Positions 6,925 to 16,285 of a stretch of DNA of 64,000 nucleotides are shown here, piece by piece. Made by a program: the position numbers and the translations under genes. The DNA is taken from the NCBI GenBank assembly GCA_944322845.1, contig CALUQE010000008.1, positions 25,593 through 89,592 of the forward strand, in the 5' to 3' direction. The notes beneath the pieces were generated by a model. The model saw only the letters and a program-made list of their open reading frames with translations, had not been told where the DNA came from and did no database searches. The stretch comes from Candidatus Gastranaerophilales bacterium (GTDB lineage Bacteria; Cyanobacteriota; Vampirovibrionia; Gastranaerophilales; Gastranaerophilaceae). How positions within the stretch are numbered: position 1 is the first letter of the stretch; every line of letters starts with the position of its first letter.

Positions 6925-9752
6925 TGAGTGATAAAATCGTTGTAAAAGGAGCGAGGGAACATAACCTCAAAAACGTTTCGCTGGAAATCCCCAAAAACGA
7001 GCTTGTAGTGTTTACGGGTGTTTCAGGCTCGGGGAAAAGTTCGCTTGCGTTTGATACTATTTTTGCAGAAGGGCAGAGAAGATATATAGAAAGCCTTTCA
7101 ACGTACGCACGCCAGTTTCTGGGACAGATGGATAAGCCTGATGTGGATTACATTGACGGGCTTACGCCTGCTATTTCCATTGACCAGAAGTCTACCAGCA
7201 ATAATCCGCGCTCTACCGTCGGAACGGTTACGGAAATTTATGACTACCTGAGACTGCTTTATGCAAGAATCGGCACGCCTTATTGTCCGAAGTGCGGGAA
7301 ACCGATTAAGCCGCAAACGATTGATGAGATTGTATCAAGTATTCTAAAGTTGGAAACAGGTACGAAGATTCAGATTTTAGCCCCGATTGCGAAAGGTAAA
7401 AAGGGTGAATTTCAGTCGCTTTTTGAAGAATTAAGGCAGGAAGGTTTTGTTCGTGTCAAAGTAGACGGCGAAATTTATAACCTCGATGAGGATGAAATCA
7501 AGCTTGCGAAAACAAAAGCGCATACAATTTCTGTTGTAATCGACCGTGTTGTAGTGAAGCCGGAAGCAAAATCAAGAATTGCGGACAGCGTTCAGATTGC
7601 ACTAAAAAAAGCGGACGGAGTTACAAATATTGACGTTATCGGGAAAGAAGAAATTGTTTACAGCGAAAAACTTGCCTGCCCTGATTGCAATTTGAGTTTT
7701 GAGGAGCTGACTCCGAGAATATTTTCTTTTAATGCGCCGTACGGTGCGTGTGATAAGTGCGGCGGTATCGGTGTGGATTTCAAAATCGATCCTGACCTTG
7801 TGATTCCTGACAGGACAAAAAGTATTAATGAAGGCGCTATTTACCCGTGGAGTAAATCTTCGACTTCTTATTACGATGATGTTTTGTCTGCTGTTAAGGC
7901 CGCTTACAAAATAGATTTTGATATTCCGTTCAAAGACCTGCCGGAAGAGCATCAGAATATTATTCTTTACGGTTCGGAAGAGCGGATTCCGATGCGGATC
8001 AGGGAGTTTGGAAGCCACAGGTACAGAACAACTCTGCAAAAATTTATCGGTGTAATTCCGTTTTTGATGAAGCATTACAATGTTGACAGTGAATACTGGA
8101 AAGCCGAGATTGAAAAATACATGGTAACGACTCCGTGCGAGAAATGCGGCGGTGCAAGGCTTAAGCCGTTTCCTCTTGCCGTACGCATAAACGGGAAAAA
8201 TATTTACGAATTTTGTCTTATGCCTGTTGATAAAGCGTATGAATTTGTGAGCGAACTTTATCTTACGCTTTCTGATTTTCAGATGAAAATCGGCAAACAG
8301 ATTCTGGATGAGGTGCGCGCAAGGCTGAAATTCTTGTGCGATGTCGGATTGAATTACCTGAACCTTGCGCGCACCTCCGGAACGCTATCGGGCGGCGAAG
8401 CGCAGAGAATACGCCTTGCAACACAAATCGGAAGCGGACTTTCAGGCGTACTGTATGTTTTGGACGAGCCTTCAATAGGCTTGCACCAAAGAGATAATGA
8501 CAGGCTTATTAAAACGCTTTTGAAACTCAGAAATATGGGAAATTCGCTTATTGTTGTTGAACACGACGAAGAGACGATAAGAAACGCAGACCACATTGTG
8601 GACATTGGGCCGAAAGCAGGTGTTAACGGCGGTGAAATTATCGCACAGGGTGACGTGGCGGATATTATCAATGCGAAAGCTTCAATTACCGGAAAATACT
8701 TGAGTGGTGAGTATAATATTCCGATTCCGAAAAAAGTTCGCGAAGGCAACGGAAATTATCTCCAGATAAGAAACGCGTTTAAGAATAATTTAAAGAATAT
8801 TGACCTTGATATTCCGCTTGGTAAAATTGTTGTCCTGACCGGTGTTTCAGGCTCGGGTAAATCAACGCTTATGCAGGAATTAATTTATGAGTACGCTGTT
8901 CATAAACTCAGAAAGAACAGACCGAAACCGCAGGGTGTAGATGAGATTCTCGGATTTGAGCATCTGGATAAGATTATTGATATTGACCAGTCGCCGATTG
9001 GCAGAACTCCGCGTTCCAATCCTGCGACTTATACGGATGTGTTTACGCCTATCAGGGAGCTTTATGCCAAAACTAACGAAGCAAAAATGAGAGGGTATAA
9101 ACCCGGTAGATTTAGCTTTAATGTGAAGGGCGGAAGGTGCGAGGCTTGCGCGGGCGACGGTGTTTTAAAAATCGAGATGAATTTCCTCTCCGACGTTTAT
9201 GTCAAATGTGATGTCTGCAAGGGTAAACGCTATAACAATGAAACTCTTGAGGTTAAATACAAAGGCAAGACAATTTCTGATGTTCTGGAGATGAGTGTTA
9301 AAGAGGCTTACGAGTTTTTTGAAAATATTCCGCAAATTGCGAATAAACTTAAAACTTTAAATGATGTGGGTCTTGATTATATTAAATTGGGTCAGAGTGC
9401 GACAACGCTGTCAGGCGGCGAAGCGCAGAGAATTAAACTTGCGTCCGAATTAAACAAACGTGCAACGGGTAAAACTCTTTATCTTCTTGATGAGCCGTCA
9501 GTCGGGCTGCACTGGCACGATCTGGATAAATTGATTAAAATTATTCAGCAGCTTGCGGATAACGGAAATACGATTTTGATAATCGAGCACAATCTTGATT
9601 TGATAAAAGTTGCGGATTATATAATTGATCTGGGACCGGAAGGCGGAGATGCCGGAGGGGAGATTGTTGCCTGCGGAACCCCTCAGGAGGTTGCTAAGAA
9701 TCCGAATTCTTATACGGGTCAGTATTTGAAACAGTTTTTTGTGAAATCCTAA
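6924..9752 (+). CDS. uvrA: Excinuclease ABC subunit A
   Basis: DNA-damage-recognition ATPase of nucleotide excision repair. The 942-residue protein has two ABC ATPase modules: Walker [14 protein letters not shown] near residue 33 and [13 protein letters not shown] near residue 640. There are two signature motifs ([12 protein letters not shown] and [12 protein letters not shown]). The zinc cysteine pairs include CPKCGKP near residue 120, CPDCNL near 252 and CEACAGD near 741. It is full length. It is transcribed alone from a promoter that should make a leaderless mRNA, as is uvrC 4 kb downstream. Confidence 0.98.
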   Translation: MSDKIVVKGAREHNLKNVSLEIPKNELVVFTGVSGSGKSSLAFDTIFAEGQRRYIESLSTYARQFLGQMDKPDVDYIDGLTPAISIDQKSTSNNPRSTVGTVTEIYDYLRLLYARIGTPYCPKCGKPIKPQTIDEIVSSILKLETGTKIQILAPIAKGKKGEFQSLFEELRQEGFVRVKVDGEIYNLDEDEIKLAKTKAHTISVVIDRVVVKPEAKSRIADSVQIALKKADGVTNIDVIGKEEIVYSEKLACPDCNLSFEELTPRIFSFNAPYGACDKCGGIGVDFKIDPDLVIPDRTKSINEGAIYPWSKSSTSYYDDVLSAVKAAYKIDFDIPFKDLPEEHQNIILYGSEERIPMRIREFGSHRYRTTLQKFIGVIPFLMKHYNVDSEYWKAEIEKYMVTTPCEKCGGARLKPFPLAVRINGKNIYEFCLMPVDKAYEFVSELYLTLSDFQMKIGKQILDEVRARLKFLCDVGLNYLNLARTSGTLSGGEAQRIRLATQIGSGLSGVLYVLDEPSIGLHQRDNDRLIKTLLKLRNMGNSLIVVEHDEETIRNADHIVDIGPKAGVNGGEIIAQGDVADIINAKASITGKYLSGEYNIPIPKKVREGNGNYLQIRNAFKNNLKNIDLDIPLGKIVVLTGVSGSGKSTLMQELIYEYAVHKLRKNRPKPQGVDEILGFEHLDKIIDIDQSPIGRTPRSNPATYTDVFTPIRELYAKTNEAKMRGYKPGRFSFNVKGGRCEACAGDGVLKIEMNFLSDVYVKCDVCKGKRYNNETLEVKYKGKTISDVLEMSVKEAYEFFENIPQIANKLKTLNDVGLDYIKLGQSATTLSGGEAQRIKLASELNKRATGKTLYLLDEPSVGLHWHDLDKLIKIIQQLADNGNTILIIEHNLDLIKVADYIIDLGPEGGDAGGEIVACGTPQEVAKNPNSYTGQYLKQFFVKS

Positions 9753-9808
9753 ATTATTATCAATCTTAGCATAATAATGGCAAGCTTGTAGATAAAACGC
9801 TAAGTTTG

Positions 9809-9846
9809 GGGCACTCCCTCTCCAAGGGGGAGGGTTGGGGTGGGGG
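9809..9846. repeat. CCCTCTCC/GGGGGAGGG palindromic dispersed repeat
   Basis: A GC-rich imperfect palindrome (CCCTCTCC...GGGGGAGGG) followed by TTGGGGTGGGGG. Related short palindromes lie near 39970-40010, 42484 and 48815. It sits between the convergent uvrA and the small minus-strand gene and may add termination, but it looks like a dispersed repeat. Confidence 0.6.
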
Positions 9847-9859
9847 ATGAAAGCAATTT

Positions 9860-10084
9860 TTAACTAACTTTAAACAAATATTTATATAAATCACCGGAGA
9901 ATTTATTTGAATCTGTAAGTGCTTTTTTCTGTTTGGTAAGAACCTGTCTTAAAAGTTCTGCAATATCAACCAGTTGTTTTTCGGGATTATTATCGCAGTA
10001 CGAAACTAAGATTTCCAATGTCGTTTTGTTTTCCAAAATAGCGTCGTTAATTTCGTCAAGCAAATTTAAGCTTTCTTCCTTCAT
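9860..10084 (-). CDS. Small helical protein of unknown function
   Basis: A 74-residue acidic/basic alternating helical protein (starts MKEESLNLLDEINDAILENK) with no family I can name. The start has an AAAGGT ribosome site 8 bases upstream and a TACAAT -10-like sequence about 25 bases further. It is divergently arranged with the XRE regulator, which suggests they may be linked in regulation. Codon use looks native. Confidence 0.6.
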   Translation of the reverse strand: MKEESLNLLDEINDAILENKTTLEILVSYCDNNPEKQLVDIAELLRQVLTKQKKALTDSNKFSGDLYKYLFKVS

Positions 10085-10138
10085 CGTATTACCTTTCTGA
10101 CTATTGTAGTATGCAACATGATAATCATAATAGATTGA

Positions 10139-10166
10139 TTGCGATGTGTCAAGTACCTATTATAAT
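10139..10166 (+). promoter_or_regulatory. Promoter of XRE gene
   Basis: TTGCGA (10139-10144), a 16-base spacer and TATAAT (10161-10166), seven bases before ATG 10174. This supports a leaderless or nearly leaderless mRNA and decides the start codon. Confidence 0.65.
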
Positions 10167-10173
10167 AGTTATT

Positions 10174-10410
10174 ATGAATAAAGAAAGTGGTTCTATAAAT
10201 AAAAAGATATGCTTAAAAGTAAAATTTGAAAGATTAAAAAAGGGGCTTTCTCAAGAAGAGTTGGCGTTTGAAGCGGGCTTAAATAGAAATACAATAGGAA
10301 AAATTGAACGCGGAGAAGTCTCGCCGACCATTGAAACACTGGAAAAACTTGCAGATGCTTTCGGAATTGAGTTTCTGGAACTTGTAGATGTCTCAAAAGT
10401 TGATTTATAG
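10174..10410 (+). CDS. Small XRE-family transcriptional regulator
   Basis: A 78-residue DNA-binding protein consisting of one Cro/CI helix-turn-helix (FERLKKGLSQEELAFEAGLN, then GKIERGEVSPTIETLEKLA). An upstream in-frame ATG at 10111 is disfavoured because a perfect promoter (TATAAT at 10161) lies between it and the chosen start. The added residues would also be unstructured. Standalone XRE proteins of this size are often autoregulators or antitoxins. The divergent 74-residue gene and the downstream HEPN/MNT pair are possible partners, but nothing proves it. Confidence 0.8.
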   Translation: MNKESGSINKKICLKVKFERLKKGLSQEELAFEAGLNRNTIGKIERGEVSPTIETLEKLADAFGIEFLELVDVSKVDL

Positions 10411-10486
10411 TCCCACCCTGACAATAATTTAAAACAAGCTGGTTTGAGTTTATGTTATGTGTTAAAATAAAACAAAAAGGTGTTTT

Positions 10487-10912
10487 ATGGAACTTAACAC
10501 AGAATATTTAACAAGATGTATTGAAACTCTGGAAAAAGCTTATACTCTTATTAAACAAACTAAAGAGGGCACTGTAGATTATGAAATGTACAGAAATTCT
10601 CTGGTGAAAGGTTTTGAAATGACGCTTGAACAAAGCGGAAAACTTTTGAGAAAAATACTTGTTCCTTATCTTTCAAGCAAAAAAGCCGCGGATTCACTTA
10701 CATTTAAAGATTTGTTCCGTCATGCTTTTAAGTATTCGCTTATTACAAATGAAGAAGCTGAACGCTGGATGAAATACAGAGATAACAGGAATAACACTGC
10801 GCACGATTACGGAAGAGCTTTTACGGAAGAAACTCTTCTGTTAATTGATGATTTTTTGAAAGATGTTAAAAAACTGAAAACGGTAATTGAAAATGAGCAG
10901 GCTGTTTCTTAA
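10487..10912 (+). CDS. HEPN-like nucleotidyltransferase partner (HI0074 / HepT type)
   Basis: A 141-residue all-helical protein of the nucleotidyltransferase-substrate-binding/HI0074 type. These pair with minimal nucleotidyltransferases, and in several systems they act as HEPN RNase toxins (HepT). A helix containing KYRDNRNNTAHDYG provides the basic, HEPN-like R-x-x-x-x-H motif (RNNTAH). An extended -10 (TGTTAAAAT, 10460-10468) and an AAAAAGG ribosome site precede it. It overlaps the next gene by about 20 bases, as expected for a paired module. Confidence 0.8.
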   Translation: MELNTEYLTRCIETLEKAYTLIKQTKEGTVDYEMYRNSLVKGFEMTLEQSGKLLRKILVPYLSSKKAADSLTFKDLFRHAFKYSLITNEEAERWMKYRDNRNNTAHDYGRAFTEETLLLIDDFLKDVKKLKTVIENEQAVS

Positions 10913-11204
10913 ACCCCGATATTTAGATATGCTTCTGGAAATATTCAGAAACTATTGTCCGAATGCGGAAATTTGGGCGTATGGAAGCCGTATAAGCGGT
11001 GAAGCACATGAGGCAAGCGACCTTGATCTTGTTGTGAAAAGTTTTAATGATTCGTCTAAAAATATTTATGAATTGAAAGAGCTTGTAAATAACAGCGATA
11101 TTCCTATTATTGTTGATATTCTGGACTATAATAATATTCCGGAATCTTTTCAAAAGGAAATCGAAAAAAATTATATTGTGATTTTCGGCTCAGAAAAAGT
11201 ATAA
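10893..11204 (+). CDS. Minimal nucleotidyltransferase (MNT / MntA type)
   Basis: A protein of about 103 residues with the polymerase-beta-fold motif GSRISGEAHEASDLDLVV, i.e. G-S followed by D-x-D, the metal-binding signature of minimal nucleotidyltransferases. In characterised HepT-MntA systems the MNT partner adds AMP to the HEPN toxin and silences it. I chose ATG 10893; a TTG two codons earlier is also open. Translation starts inside the end of the upstream gene, which implies coupling. The uvrC promoter begins in its last codons. Confidence 0.82.
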   Translation: MSRLFLKPRYLDMLLEIFRNYCPNAEIWAYGSRISGEAHEASDLDLVVKSFNDSSKNIYELKELVNNSDIPIIVDILDYNNIPESFQKEIEKNYIVIFGSEKV

Positions 11205-11205
11205 T
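11176..11205 (+). promoter_or_regulatory. Promoter giving leaderless uvrC
   Basis: TTGTGA (11176-11181), an 18-base spacer and TATAAT (11200-11205), six bases before the uvrC ATG. No Shine-Dalgarno sequence is present. The promoter overlaps the end of the MNT gene. Confidence 0.7.
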
Positions 11206-11211
11206 AGTTGT

Positions 11212-12882
11212 ATGAATGAGACTTTAAAAGAGACAATAAAGCTTGTGCCGGATCAACCGGGCTGCTATATTTATTACGATAAAGACGGCGAGATTATTTA
11301 TGTCGGAAAAGCTAAAAATCTTAAACGCCGTGTTTACAGCTATTTCCATAAGCAGCACGACAGCGTTAAAACGAATGTCCTTGTCTCTCAAATTGAAAAA
11401 CTTGAATACATAATAACGGATTCGGAAGTCGAAGCTCTTATTCTTGAATCTCATTTAATCAAAAAGCACAAGCCGAGATACAATATTTTACTAAAAGACG
11501 ATAAAAAATATCCTTATTTCCTGATAACAGATGAGGATTTTCCGCGGATTCAGGTTGTAAGAAAGAAAAATCTAAATCCGGATAAAGGCAGGTTTTACGG
11601 TCCATACACGGATGTGGGCGCAATGTATGCAACGCTTGAGTTTTTGAAAAAATTATTCCCGCTCAAACAGTGCAAGACACCTAAGTTTTCTAACCGCCCG
11701 TGCCTGTATTACCATATCGGGAAATGCCTTGCGCCCTGTCAGGGAAAAGTAACGCCAGAGGAGTATCAAAAACTTATTAAACAAGTTGAATTGTTTTTGA
11801 GCGGTAAGCAAACAGAGCTTCTTAAACAAATCCAAATCCAGATGCAGAAGTATGCGGAAGCTGAGCAGTTTGAAAAGGCTGCAAAAATGCGGGATAGTTA
11901 TCTTGATTTGCAAAAAACGTTAGAAAGACAAAAAGTTGTGTATGAAAATACAAAACTAAATGAAGATATCATAGCTGTTCTTTATGAAGATGGAATTCTA
12001 GCAATAGTAATTCTTATGGTAAGAGAGGGACGCTTAATAGATAAAAAAGATTTTACGTATTTTGTCGATAATATTGATAAGACAGAATACTTTGAAACCT
12101 TCTTTAGAGAATATTATACAGGTTTGAAGCTTGAATTTCCGGACAAAATTATCTCTCAGGATTTGGAAGCAGTCGGAGACAAAGAACTTTACGAAGATTG
12201 GCTGAAAGTAATTTCCGGCAAAAAAATAACGATTAATTATGCCAAAGGAAAATATAAAGAGCTTTATGAACTTGCTGTTAAGAATGCGACTAACGTTCTT
12301 GAAAATGCAAGGATTAAGAAAATGGCACAAATCAGGGATGATTTTAACGAAGTCGGGTCTTATCTTGCGGAAAAACTCCATCTTACAAATTTCCCTAACA
12401 GGATTGAATGCTATGATATTTCGCATATTCAGGGAACAAATACGGTTGCTTCAATGGTTGTGTTTCAGAACGGACTTCCGAAAAAAAGTGCGTATCGAAA
12501 ATTCAAAGTCCGCTCGACAGAAGGCAAACCGGATGACTTTTTATCTATGAAAGAAGTTTTGTCCCGCAGGCTTTCACGTCTCGGTGAACCAAAATGGGAA
12601 AAGCCGGATTTGATAATCATAGACGGCGGAAAAGGGCAGCTCTCAAGTGTTATGCAAATTGTTGAAGGAATGGGAATTAAAGTCGGAGAAGGCGGAATCG
12701 ATTTTGTCTCACTTGCAAAACGAGAGGAAGAAGTGTTCCTTCCGCACCAATCCGAATCAATTTTACTTCCCCGTGATTCCAACGCCCTATACCTCATACA
12801 GAGAATCAGAGATGAAGCTCACAGATTTGCGATAACCTTCCACAGAGAACTTAGAAGTAAAAGTGCTACGAAAAACGGCTAG
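11212..12882 (+). CDS. uvrC: Excinuclease ABC subunit C, lacking C-terminal HhH domain
   Basis: Nuclease of nucleotide excision repair that makes both incisions. The 556-residue protein has the GIY-YIG nuclease domain (residues 12-90, with IIYVGKAKNLKRR), the UVR motif (about 196-231) and the RNase H-like second nuclease (ECYDISHIQGT, then LIIIDGGKGQL). It ends right after the conserved DEAHRFAITFHRELRSK. The tandem helix-hairpin-helix found in typical UvrC (about 600 aa) is missing. Only 75 bases follow before the next gene, and no other frame restores the domain. UvrA is encoded nearby. Confidence 0.95.
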   Translation: MNETLKETIKLVPDQPGCYIYYDKDGEIIYVGKAKNLKRRVYSYFHKQHDSVKTNVLVSQIEKLEYIITDSEVEALILESHLIKKHKPRYNILLKDDKKYPYFLITDEDFPRIQVVRKKNLNPDKGRFYGPYTDVGAMYATLEFLKKLFPLKQCKTPKFSNRPCLYYHIGKCLAPCQGKVTPEEYQKLIKQVELFLSGKQTELLKQIQIQMQKYAEAEQFEKAAKMRDSYLDLQKTLERQKVVYENTKLNEDIIAVLYEDGILAIVILMVREGRLIDKKDFTYFVDNIDKTEYFETFFREYYTGLKLEFPDKIISQDLEAVGDKELYEDWLKVISGKKITINYAKGKYKELYELAVKNATNVLENARIKKMAQIRDDFNEVGSYLAEKLHLTNFPNRIECYDISHIQGTNTVASMVVFQNGLPKKSAYRKFKVRSTEGKPDDFLSMKEVLSRRLSRLGEPKWEKPDLIIIDGGKGQLSSVMQIVEGMGIKVGEGGIDFVSLAKREEEVFLPHQSESILLPRDSNALYLIQRIRDEAHRFAITFHRELRSKSATKNG

Positions 12883-12957
12883 ATATCGTAATCGTTTCTT
12901 ACCGGAGCATAACAAAATTGCGGATTTAACAAATTATAAATTAAAATAAAAAAGTTT

Positions 12958-13323
12958 TTAAGCATAATAATCAATCCTCTTTTGCTTGTTCTGTAAATTA
13001 ATTGCCTGATTTTTTACTGATTTGGCTTGAGCTGCGACTCTGTAATCCTGTTTGGAAGGATCTGAAGGAGCCATTGCGGAATTGATAACAGTATTTGCGT
13101 TATCAATAGTATGCTGCGGGTTTTTTGGATTCAATGTCGGCATCTTTATGGAAACGTGGCCGCCTACAGGAATCCCCTGCGCATTTTTTTCTATAACAAT
13201 AGCACCTGCTAAAGCGCCGCCTGCACGTTTATGTGCCTGTTCGTGGGTTAAAATTTTCTGATAATTCCCCTTAATTAAAGCCTGTTGTTGGTTTTTTATA
13301 GCCGGAATATTCATGAAATTCAT
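12958..13323 (-). CDS. SprA-related putative metalloprotease (minimal form)
   Basis: A 121-residue protein matching the SprA-related / CJM1_0395-like putative metalloprotease family. It has the HExxH-type motif HEQAHKRAGG, the AGGALAGA segment, a VGGHVSIKMP strand, and the family tail motif MAPSDPSKQDYRVAAQA. Family members usually carry a long N-terminal region, which is absent here. I chose ATG 13323 (MNFMNIP) because AAGGAG lies 10 bases upstream and TATAAT about 30 bases upstream; a longer frame to 13362 would start inside that promoter. Proteolytic activity is inferred only from the motif. Confidence 0.75.
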   Translation of the reverse strand: MNFMNIPAIKNQQQALIKGNYQKILTHEQAHKRAGGALAGAIVIEKNAQGIPVGGHVSIKMPTLNPKNPQHTIDNANTVINSAMAPSDPSKQDYRVAAQAKSVKNQAINLQNKQKRIDYYA

Positions 13324-13495
13324 CAATACATATCTCCTTACTACATAGTGTATATTATACACGTTTTAAAAACAAATTCAAGCACGAAACTTGAAATATT
13401 TTTTATATAGTGTGTTGGTGACTAAGTGAATAAGAATTGTAGGTCAGGTTCTATCTGACAAAAACTTTGTTTATAAACATATATTTTTCTAAAGT

Positions 13496-13921
13496 GACAG
13501 CGGTGGCGCCCTCCCGAGCGTCTCTTAGCGAGGGGCAAAGTGCGGGTTCACCCGCAACATCCATTCGATTTTATGCTCGAAAGAGCATTGGAAACAACAA
13601 AGTTTCTTCTTTTTTGCTTCGTTTTTTCTTCTTTTGTTTTAAAGAAGAAAAAATGAAGAAATAATATTTGTACTTTTCTTTCTCTTTTGTTGCGAAATGA
13701 AGAGTTTATCAAGAAATTTTCAAGCCTGTAGTCATACCTACCAACCCAATGCATTTACCCCGAAAAGATACCAAAAGAAAGAGAAACAACGCAATTGTTT
13801 TCAACGCTCTTACGAGCGAGGGATTGAATGGCTGTAGCAGGCAGAGCCTGCACTCTTACGCTCGCTATTGTTATGCTCCCGCATAACACGCTCGCAGCGC
13901 GAAGGTTTGTTAGAACTGTAG
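13496..13921. repeat. Long mosaic intergenic repeat, copy A
   Basis: About 425 bases, with further copies at 38815-39110 and 63344-64000. Modules in order: GACAGCGGTGGCGCC...; a palindrome around CTCGAAAGAG; a CTTCTTTT-rich part; TTTTCTTTCTCTTTTGTTGC; an insert containing a GGGGTAAATGCATTGGG core in reverse; CTCTTACGAGCGAG; the hairpin GCAGGCAGAGCCTGC; and GTTATGCTCCCGCATAAC. It has no convincing gene. The whole gap 13324-14137 otherwise holds only the pfl promoter region. Confidence 0.85.
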
Positions 13922-14032
13922 GGCGGACAAAGCGTGAGTGTGCCAGCTGTCGGATAAGATCAGGCATCACATGCTAATAATACGGTTTTGCATATTTGCC
14001 CGATATTAACTCTTAATAAAATCTTAATAAAT

Positions 14033-14046
14033 GTTGTATAAACAAC
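14033..14046. promoter_or_regulatory. Perfect palindrome upstream of pflB
   Basis: GTTGT-ATAA-ACAAC is a perfect 5+5 inverted repeat overlapping the -35 region of the pfl promoter. It is a candidate operator for a redox or anaerobic regulator. The half-sites TTGT/ACAA resemble those of Rex, but the spacing is shorter than the Rex consensus. Confidence 0.4.
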
Positions 14047-14069
14047 TGTACCATATTTTATTTACGGGG

Positions 14070-14075
14070 TATAAT
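14070..14075 (+). promoter_or_regulatory. -10 element of the pfl operon
   Basis: A perfect TATAAT, 62 bases before the pflB start. The -35 region is not consensus, which fits activator-dependent transcription. Confidence 0.5.
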
Positions 14076-14137
14076 AATAATTAAATGATAGTAATAGCAT
14101 GCCATTCAGAAAAATGGCAAAGGATAAGGAGATTAAA

Positions 14138-16219
14138 ATGTCAGAATTAACATTAGAAAAACAATCTTCTACAACTGATTTTGTTGGCGGCAAATGGCAG
14201 TCAGAAATCAACGTAAGAGATTTTATCCAGAGAAACTATACACCATACGATGGTGATTCAAGCTTCTTAGCAGGTCCTACGGAAGCTACAACAAAATTGT
14301 GGCAGGAATGCTGCGATTTGTTTAAAAAAGAACGTGAAAACGGCGGTGTTTTGGATATGGACACCAAGATTGTTTCTACAATTACTTCTCACGGCGCAGG
14401 CTATATTGACAAAGATTTGGAAACAATCGTAGGTTTGCAGACAGATGCACCTTTAAAAAGATCTCTTCAACCATTCGGCGGTATCAGAATGGCTGAAACT
14501 TCTTGCAAATCTTACGGCTACGAAGTAGACCCTGAAGTTACAGAAATTTTCACAAAATACAGAAAAACTCACAACCAGGGTGTATTTGATGTTTACACTC
14601 CGGAAATGAGAGCAGCAAGACACGCAGCTATTCTAACAGGACTTCCTGATGCATACGGCAGAGGTCGTATCATAGGTGACTACAGAAGAATCGCTCTTTA
14701 CGGTATCGACAGATTAATCGAAGATAAAAAAGAACAACACGCTTCTGTTGACGGTGAAATGACTCCTGATAAAATTCAGTTGAAAGAAGAATTAGCTGAA
14801 CAAATCAGAGCATTGGAAGAAATGAAAGAACTCGGTCAAATCTATGGCTACGACATTTCTCAACCGGCTAAAAACGCTAAAGAAGCTATTCAGTGGTTAT
14901 ACTTCGGTTACTTATCAGCAGTAAAAGAACAGAACGGCGCTGCAATGAGCTTGGGCAGAACTTCTACATTCCTGGATATCTTTATTGAAAGAGATTTGAG
15001 AAACGGTGTTATTACTGAATCAGAAGCTCAGGAAATGATTGACCACTTCATTATGAAGTTAAGATTAGTTAAGTTTGCAAGAACTCCTGAATACAACTCA
15101 TTGTTCTCAGGAGACCCTACATGGGTAACTGAATCAATCGGCGGTGTTGGTATTGACGGACGTCATATGGTTACTAAGAACTCTTTCAGATACCTTCACA
15201 CTCTTGAAAACTTAGGTACTGCTCCTGAACCTAACATGACAGTATTGTGGTCTAAGAGATTACCTCACAACTTCAAACAATATGCTGCTCACATTTCTAT
15301 CACAACTTCATCTATTCAATATGAAAACGATGATTTGATGAGAGTAACTCACGGTGATGATTATGCAATCGCTTGCTGCGTATCTTCAATGGTTGTAGGT
15401 AAAGAAATGCAGTTCTTCGGAGCTCGTGCTAACCTTGCAAAATGCTTGTTATATGCAATCAACGGTGGTGTTGATGAAAGATTAAAAACTCAGGTTGGTC
15501 CTAAATTCAGACCAATTACTTCTGAATACCTCGACTTCGATGAAGTTATGTCAAGATATGAAGATATGATGGAATGGTTAGCAGGTCTTTATGTTAATAC
15601 ATTGAACTGCATTCACTACATGCATGACAAATACTGCTATGAAAGATCTCAAATGGCTCTTCATGACAGAGACGTTAAGAGATATTTTGCAACAGGTATT
15701 GCAGGTCTTTCAGTTGTTGCTGACTCACTTTCTGCAATCAAGTATGCAAAAGTTAAAACAATCAGAGATGAAGACGGTATTGTAGTTGATTACGAAGTTG
15801 AAGGTGATTACCCTAAATACGGTAACAACGATGACAGAGTTGACCAATTTGCAGTAAATATCGTTAAGAAATTCATGAACATGATTAGAAAACACTATAC
15901 TTATAGAAATTCTATTCCTACAATGTCTATCTTAACAATTACTTCAAACGTTGTTTACGGTAAGAAAACAGGTAACACTCCTGACGGACGTAAAGCAGGC
16001 GTTCCTTTAGCTCCTGGTGCTAACCCAATGCACGGTCGTGACTCTCACGGTGCAGTTGCTTCATTAGCTTCAGTTGCTAAACTTCCGTTCAATGATGCTC
16101 AGGACGGTATCTCAAATACATTCTCTATTATTCCTAACGCTTTAGGTAAAGACGATGTATTTATGGGCGACCTTGACATTCAGCTTGACTGCGGATGCTG
16201 CGAAGGAACTTGCCAATAG
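14138..16219 (+). CDS. pflB: Pyruvate formate-lyase, catalytic part without glycyl-radical domain
   Basis: Converts pyruvate and CoA to acetyl-CoA and formate in anaerobic metabolism. The 693-residue protein has the PFL ten-strand barrel and the catalytic cysteine pair (AIACCVSSM, about residues 413-414). It matches PflB through [18 protein letters not shown], then switches to about 20 unrelated residues ending in a cysteine cluster (CGCCEGTCQ) and stops. The C-terminal glycyl-radical segment is encoded by the next gene. I chose ATG 14138 (MSELT) because AAGGAG sits 8 bases upstream; an in-frame ATG at 14099 lacks one. Codon use suggests high expression. Confidence 0.95.
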   Translation: MSELTLEKQSSTTDFVGGKWQSEINVRDFIQRNYTPYDGDSSFLAGPTEATTKLWQECCDLFKKERENGGVLDMDTKIVSTITSHGAGYIDKDLETIVGLQTDAPLKRSLQPFGGIRMAETSCKSYGYEVDPEVTEIFTKYRKTHNQGVFDVYTPEMRAARHAAILTGLPDAYGRGRIIGDYRRIALYGIDRLIEDKKEQHASVDGEMTPDKIQLKEELAEQIRALEEMKELGQIYGYDISQPAKNAKEAIQWLYFGYLSAVKEQNGAAMSLGRTSTFLDIFIERDLRNGVITESEAQEMIDHFIMKLRLVKFARTPEYNSLFSGDPTWVTESIGGVGIDGRHMVTKNSFRYLHTLENLGTAPEPNMTVLWSKRLPHNFKQYAAHISITTSSIQYENDDLMRVTHGDDYAIACCVSSMVVGKEMQFFGARANLAKCLLYAINGGVDERLKTQVGPKFRPITSEYLDFDEVMSRYEDMMEWLAGLYVNTLNCIHYMHDKYCYERSQMALHDRDVKRYFATGIAGLSVVADSLSAIKYAKVKTIRDEDGIVVDYEVEGDYPKYGNNDDRVDQFAVNIVKKFMNMIRKHYTYRNSIPTMSILTITSNVVYGKKTGNTPDGRKAGVPLAPGANPMHGRDSHGAVASLASVAKLPFNDAQDGISNTFSIIPNALGKDDVFMGDLDIQLDCGCCEGTCQ

Positions 16220-16285
16220 GGTAAATATAATTTTGGCTGGCAGGTTTATCCTGCCGGCTTGAATATAATAGAAAGGAATAATAAA

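Noticed and set aside
7602..8075. 157-codon minus-strand frame inside uvrA
   Set aside because: It lies fully opposite conserved uvrA sequence, has no ribosome site, and its composition is that of a shadow frame.
13467..13970. Short frames inside the long repeat (also at 63713-63916)
   Set aside because: They follow the repeat modules and palindromes, change frame between copies, and have no ribosome sites.
14099..14137. Longer N-terminus for pflB
   Set aside because: AAGGAG sits just before ATG 14138, while the earlier ATG has no ribosome site and adds unrelated residues.
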